Virus record (IMG/VR): IMGVR_UViG_3300037508_000456 | Span: 1-52,570 of that record | DNA from: a virus | Strand: one strand, 5' to 3' | DNA: 52,570 nucleotides | In this document: positions 47,921 to 52,570 of the stretch, in pieces | How positions within the stretch are numbered: position 1 is the first letter of the stretch | How the letters are laid out: each line of letters begins with the position of its first letter | Made by a program: the position numbers and the translations under genes | Notes under the pieces: model-generated | Databases searched by the model: none | What the model saw: only the letters and a program-made list of their open reading frames with translations | What the model was told of the DNA's origin: nothing

Positions 47921-47948
47921 TTGACATTGTCGGCGGTAAGAATATAAT
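47921..47948 (+). promoter_or_regulatory. Sigma70-like promoter for primase, leaderless type
   Basis: TTGACA at 47921-47926 and TATAAT at 47943-47948, 16-nt spacer; the -10 box ends 7 nt before ATG 47956. It lies inside a longer open frame from TTG 47917, which argues for the downstream start. Confidence 0.8.
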
Positions 47949-47955
47949 TGTGCCA

Positions 47956-48990
47956 ATGGCACAGTTCATAGACACTAAGTACATTAATTTACTGTCTCCA
48001 AGACTTGATAGATTTCAATGGAAGAAATCTAATCTAGCAGCATGTCGATGTCCAATTTGCGGCGATTCATCGAAGAGTAAAACAAAGATTCGCTTCTACT
48101 TTTACGAGAAGGGCGGCAACTTCTTTGTGCGATGTCACAATTGTGACTATAGTACAACACTCGGTGGTCTCATTCGCCACATGGATGGAAATCTTTACAA
48201 ACAATATTGCTTTGAAAATCTAAAAAATAAGAATGACAATGGCCTATACAGTCATGTAAAGCAAGACAAACTAAGGAAGAAACCAACTCCACCTGAGAAT
48301 TCTACCCTTAATGAGATACCTAAGTTATCGAAACTGCCACCATCTCATCCTGCTGTAGAATGGGCGAGAACTAGAAAAATTCCAAAGACTAAGTTGGATT
48401 TACTTTACTACGCCAATAACTTCGCTGAATGGGTATCACATATAGATCCTGATGCAAATGTCGGTGATGATGGAAGAGTTGTCATACCCATATTTTCTAG
48501 TACCGGTGTGTTAATAGGCGCACAAGGGCGTATACTCGGTAAATCGCAAACTCACGGTCGAGAGGTGAGGTATATCACAATTAAGGCAGACAAAGACATT
48601 GGTAGGCTTTGGTATGGCCTTGAGAGAATAGATACAGATAGACCTCTGATTGTGGTTGAAGGCCCAATCGATAGTTTATTTCTAACTAATTGTGTTGCGA
48701 TGTTGGGATTATCTGACCCCTTGAATATCCCTGTGGGGATTCCAACTGACAAGATCATATACGCTTTAGACAATGAACCTAGAAACAAACAAGTTGTTGA
48801 GGCCATGGAAACTCTCATTGAAGCGGGGAAATCTGTTTGTATATGGAGTCCCCGTGTGGATGGAATCAAAGACATAAATGACATGGTTCTTAATGGGATT
48901 CATGTAGTAGAGATTGAATCGATCATTCGTGAATGCACATTGTCGGGTCTTTCTGCGAAACTTGCGATGAAGGCTTGGAAGCGTGTCTAA
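47956..48990 (+). CDS. 61: DNA primase (gp61)
   Basis: A 344-residue protein from ATG 47956. The zinc-binding domain has CRCPICGDS and VRCHNCDYS near residues 30-65. The TOPRIM-like part has LIVVEGPIDSLFL (catalytic Glu) and ALDNEPRNK (metal-binding D). Together these match the gp61/DnaG-type primase of T4-like phages. A TTG start at 47917 would add 13 residues but lies on the promoter, so it is rejected. It would work with gp41 (37147). Its stop overlaps a CTAAATA box. Confidence 0.93.
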   Translation: MAQFIDTKYINLLSPRLDRFQWKKSNLAACRCPICGDSSKSKTKIRFYFYEKGGNFFVRCHNCDYSTTLGGLIRHMDGNLYKQYCFENLKNKNDNGLYSHVKQDKLRKKPTPPENSTLNEIPKLSKLPPSHPAVEWARTRKIPKTKLDLLYYANNFAEWVSHIDPDANVGDDGRVVIPIFSSTGVLIGAQGRILGKSQTHGREVRYITIKADKDIGRLWYGLERIDTDRPLIVVEGPIDSLFLTNCVAMLGLSDPLNIPVGIPTDKIIYALDNEPRNKQVVEAMETLIEAGKSVCIWSPRVDGIKDINDMVLNGIHVVEIESIIRECTLSGLSAKLAMKAWKRV

Positions 48991-48993
48991 ATA
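48987..48993 (+). promoter_or_regulatory. T4-late-like promoter box
   Basis: CTAAATA overlapping the gp61 stop (TAA 48988-48990), 18 nt before the ATG at 49012. Confidence 0.5.
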
Positions 48994-49011
48994 GAAATGT
49001 GGGAGTGATTT

Positions 49012-49296
49012 ATGGCAGAAAATGATAACATCGATGAAAACACGGATGAAGAAGAAACAGAAGAAATTGGTTTCGATGTCGATTCGAACGATAGTTCAGA
49101 GGAAACTTCAATTTCAAATTCAGATTTTGAGGAAAGTGATTATCCAACTACAGATATTCCTCCAGCGGACCTCGTTGACTTGATTGCAAATCAAAAGGCG
49201 AGTGAGGCAAGAGCGGAAATTTTTCGTTCTCTTTATAATAAAGTCGGTGAAAAAATCGAAGGTCTTAAGTCTGATATTCGTAAAAGTTCTGAGTGA
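49012..49296 (+). CDS. Acidic hypothetical late protein
   Basis: A 94-residue protein with GGGAGTG upstream of the ATG. The first 50 residues are extremely acidic and Ser-rich; residues 52-94 form an amphipathic helix (ADLVDLIANQKASEARAEIF). Short acidic-plus-helix proteins of this kind occur among head-core and assembly proteins of T4-like phages, and the late box agrees, but identity cannot be shown. Confidence 0.7.
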   Translation: MAENDNIDENTDEEETEEIGFDVDSNDSSEETSISNSDFEESDYPTTDIPPADLVDLIANQKASEARAEIFRSLYNKVGEKIEGLKSDIRKSSE

Positions 49297-49311
49297 AGAT
49301 AGGATTTTATT

Positions 49312-50016
49312 ATGATTCCAAATATGATTCCTGTTCTAGGAGCAGGATTTGTTCAATATGTTGATCACATGGGAAGCGACTTGACGGTCGTAAATGCTGC
49401 CCGAGTCTCTTTCAACAAAGAAAGCGAATGGGAACATCCAGATAGCCATGTTCCTGCCAATATTCTTTCGGAAAAAGATAAGAAGTTAATCTATTATCTT
49501 GCAAAACATAACCACTGGACTCCATTCGCACATCCACAGATTACTTTGCGAATCAAGGCTCCAATTTCAATTCGCACACAACTATTTAAACATAAGCAGG
49601 GATTCGTAGAAAACGAAGTATCTCGCCGCTATGTTTCGGATTCACCAGAATTTTATTTGCCCAAATGGAGATCTAAGCCATCTAATGGTGCAAAACAAGG
49701 TAGTGAGGATTTCATCGATGATCAGCAGCGTATTGAACACTTTAACGATCTTTATAGCCAAGTTATTTCGAAGGCTCATGGATACTATGAATTCTTGATT
49801 GAACAAGGCGTGGCACCTGAACAAGCAAGGTTTATTCTTCCTCAGGGAGCATATACGGAATGGTGGTGGACTGGAAGTCTTGCAGCATATGCTAGAGTAT
49901 ATTCTTTAAGATCGGATCCCCACGCTCAATGGGAAGTTAGATCTTATGCCCAAGCCATTTCCAATATTATTAGTTCAATATATCCTGAGTCTTGGAACGC
50001 TCTAACTTGTCAATAA
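49312..50016 (+). CDS. thyX: FAD-dependent thymidylate synthase
   Basis: A 234-residue ThyX. The motif region reads FKHKQGFVENEVSRRYV, the phage variant of RHRxxSxNExSxRY with Lys in place of the first and third Arg. Other conserved parts are WTPFAHPQITLRIKAPI, QARFILPQGAYTEWWWTGS and DPHAQWEVR. It makes dTMP from dUMP with FAD and methylenetetrahydrofolate, downstream of the dUTPase. It replaces the ThyA-type enzyme (td) of T4. Its stop overlaps the AATAAATA box of the next gene. Confidence 0.93.
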   Translation: MIPNMIPVLGAGFVQYVDHMGSDLTVVNAARVSFNKESEWEHPDSHVPANILSEKDKKLIYYLAKHNHWTPFAHPQITLRIKAPISIRTQLFKHKQGFVENEVSRRYVSDSPEFYLPKWRSKPSNGAKQGSEDFIDDQQRIEHFNDLYSQVISKAHGYYEFLIEQGVAPEQARFILPQGAYTEWWWTGSLAAYARVYSLRSDPHAQWEVRSYAQAISNIISSIYPESWNALTCQ

Positions 50017-50019
50017 ATA
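50012..50019 (+). promoter_or_regulatory. T4-late-like promoter box
   Basis: AATAAATA overlapping the thyX stop (TAA 50014-50016), 15 nt before the ATG at 50035. Confidence 0.5.
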
Positions 50020-50034
50020 CAAGTGGTGCGGTGA

Positions 50035-52570
<2,536 letters not shown>

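Noticed and set aside
47917-47955. TTG start extending the primase
   Set aside because: The segment contains a near-consensus TTGACA/TATAAT promoter; translation from there is unlikely.

Overview
The window is a continuous piece of a large T4-like (tailed, myovirus-type) phage genome. Every protein gene lies on the + strand. The replication core is T4-type: sliding clamp gp45, clamp loader gp44 and gp62, translational repressor RegA, family B DNA polymerase gp43, RecA-like UvsX, DnaB-like helicase gp41 and primase gp61. The order 45-44-(extra gene)-62-regA-...-43-...-uvsX-...-41-...-61 is the T4 order with insertions. No integrase, transposase, intron or CRISPR array is seen. The host cannot be named from sequence. 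The large LPS-style sugar gene set suggests a bacterium with a glycan-rich outer surface.

Layout. 1-8.95 kb: small hypothetical genes and a translation-related region with 14 canonical tRNA genes, one atypical tRNA-like gene, a complete tmRNA (ssrA) gene and a ribosome-modulation-factor-like small protein; also a Dps-like protein, a PAP2 phosphatase and a HAD hydrolase. 8.97-21.9 kb: a PD-(D/E)XK-like protein, a secreted trypsin-like protease, gp45/gp44/gp62/RegA, dUTPase, a DUF1599-type protein, a lysozyme-like exported protein, a SpeD-like AdoMet decarboxylase, a DNA methyltransferase, a GroES-like co-chaperonin, gp43, a polysaccharide deacetylase and UvsX. 21.9-37.1 kb: a 15 kb glycan island between uvsX and gene 41, with about nine glycosyltransferases, sugar-nucleotide enzymes, an RfbH-type 3-dehydrase and a kinase-aldolase fusion. 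37.1-39.1 kb: gp41 helicase and two small genes, followed by a noncanonical cloverleaf. 39.2-44.3 kb: a KxDG ligase-like protein, a 1212-residue fusion (nucleotidylyltransferase, ATP-grasp, retropepsin-like and phage domains) and a DUF5824-type protein. 44.4-52.57 kb: putative structural genes, gp61 primase, ThyX and a collagen-like fibre protein cut by the right edge.

Expression signals are unusually readable. Ten TTGACA/TATAAT-type promoters and thirteen T4-late-like TAAATA boxes (CATAAATA, CTAAATA, TATAAATA) are found. Both sets fall into two groups: boxes 16-35 nt before a start codon, and boxes ending only 6-10 nt before it, which predicts many leaderless mRNAs. Many late boxes overlap the stop codon of the gene upstream.

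The features most worth following are the phage tmRNA, the 1212-residue fusion with its ligase-like neighbour, the glycan island with its kinase-aldolase fusion, the two noncanonical tRNA-like RNAs and the leaderless promoter layout. All functions are assigned from motifs read by eye; no database search was possible.
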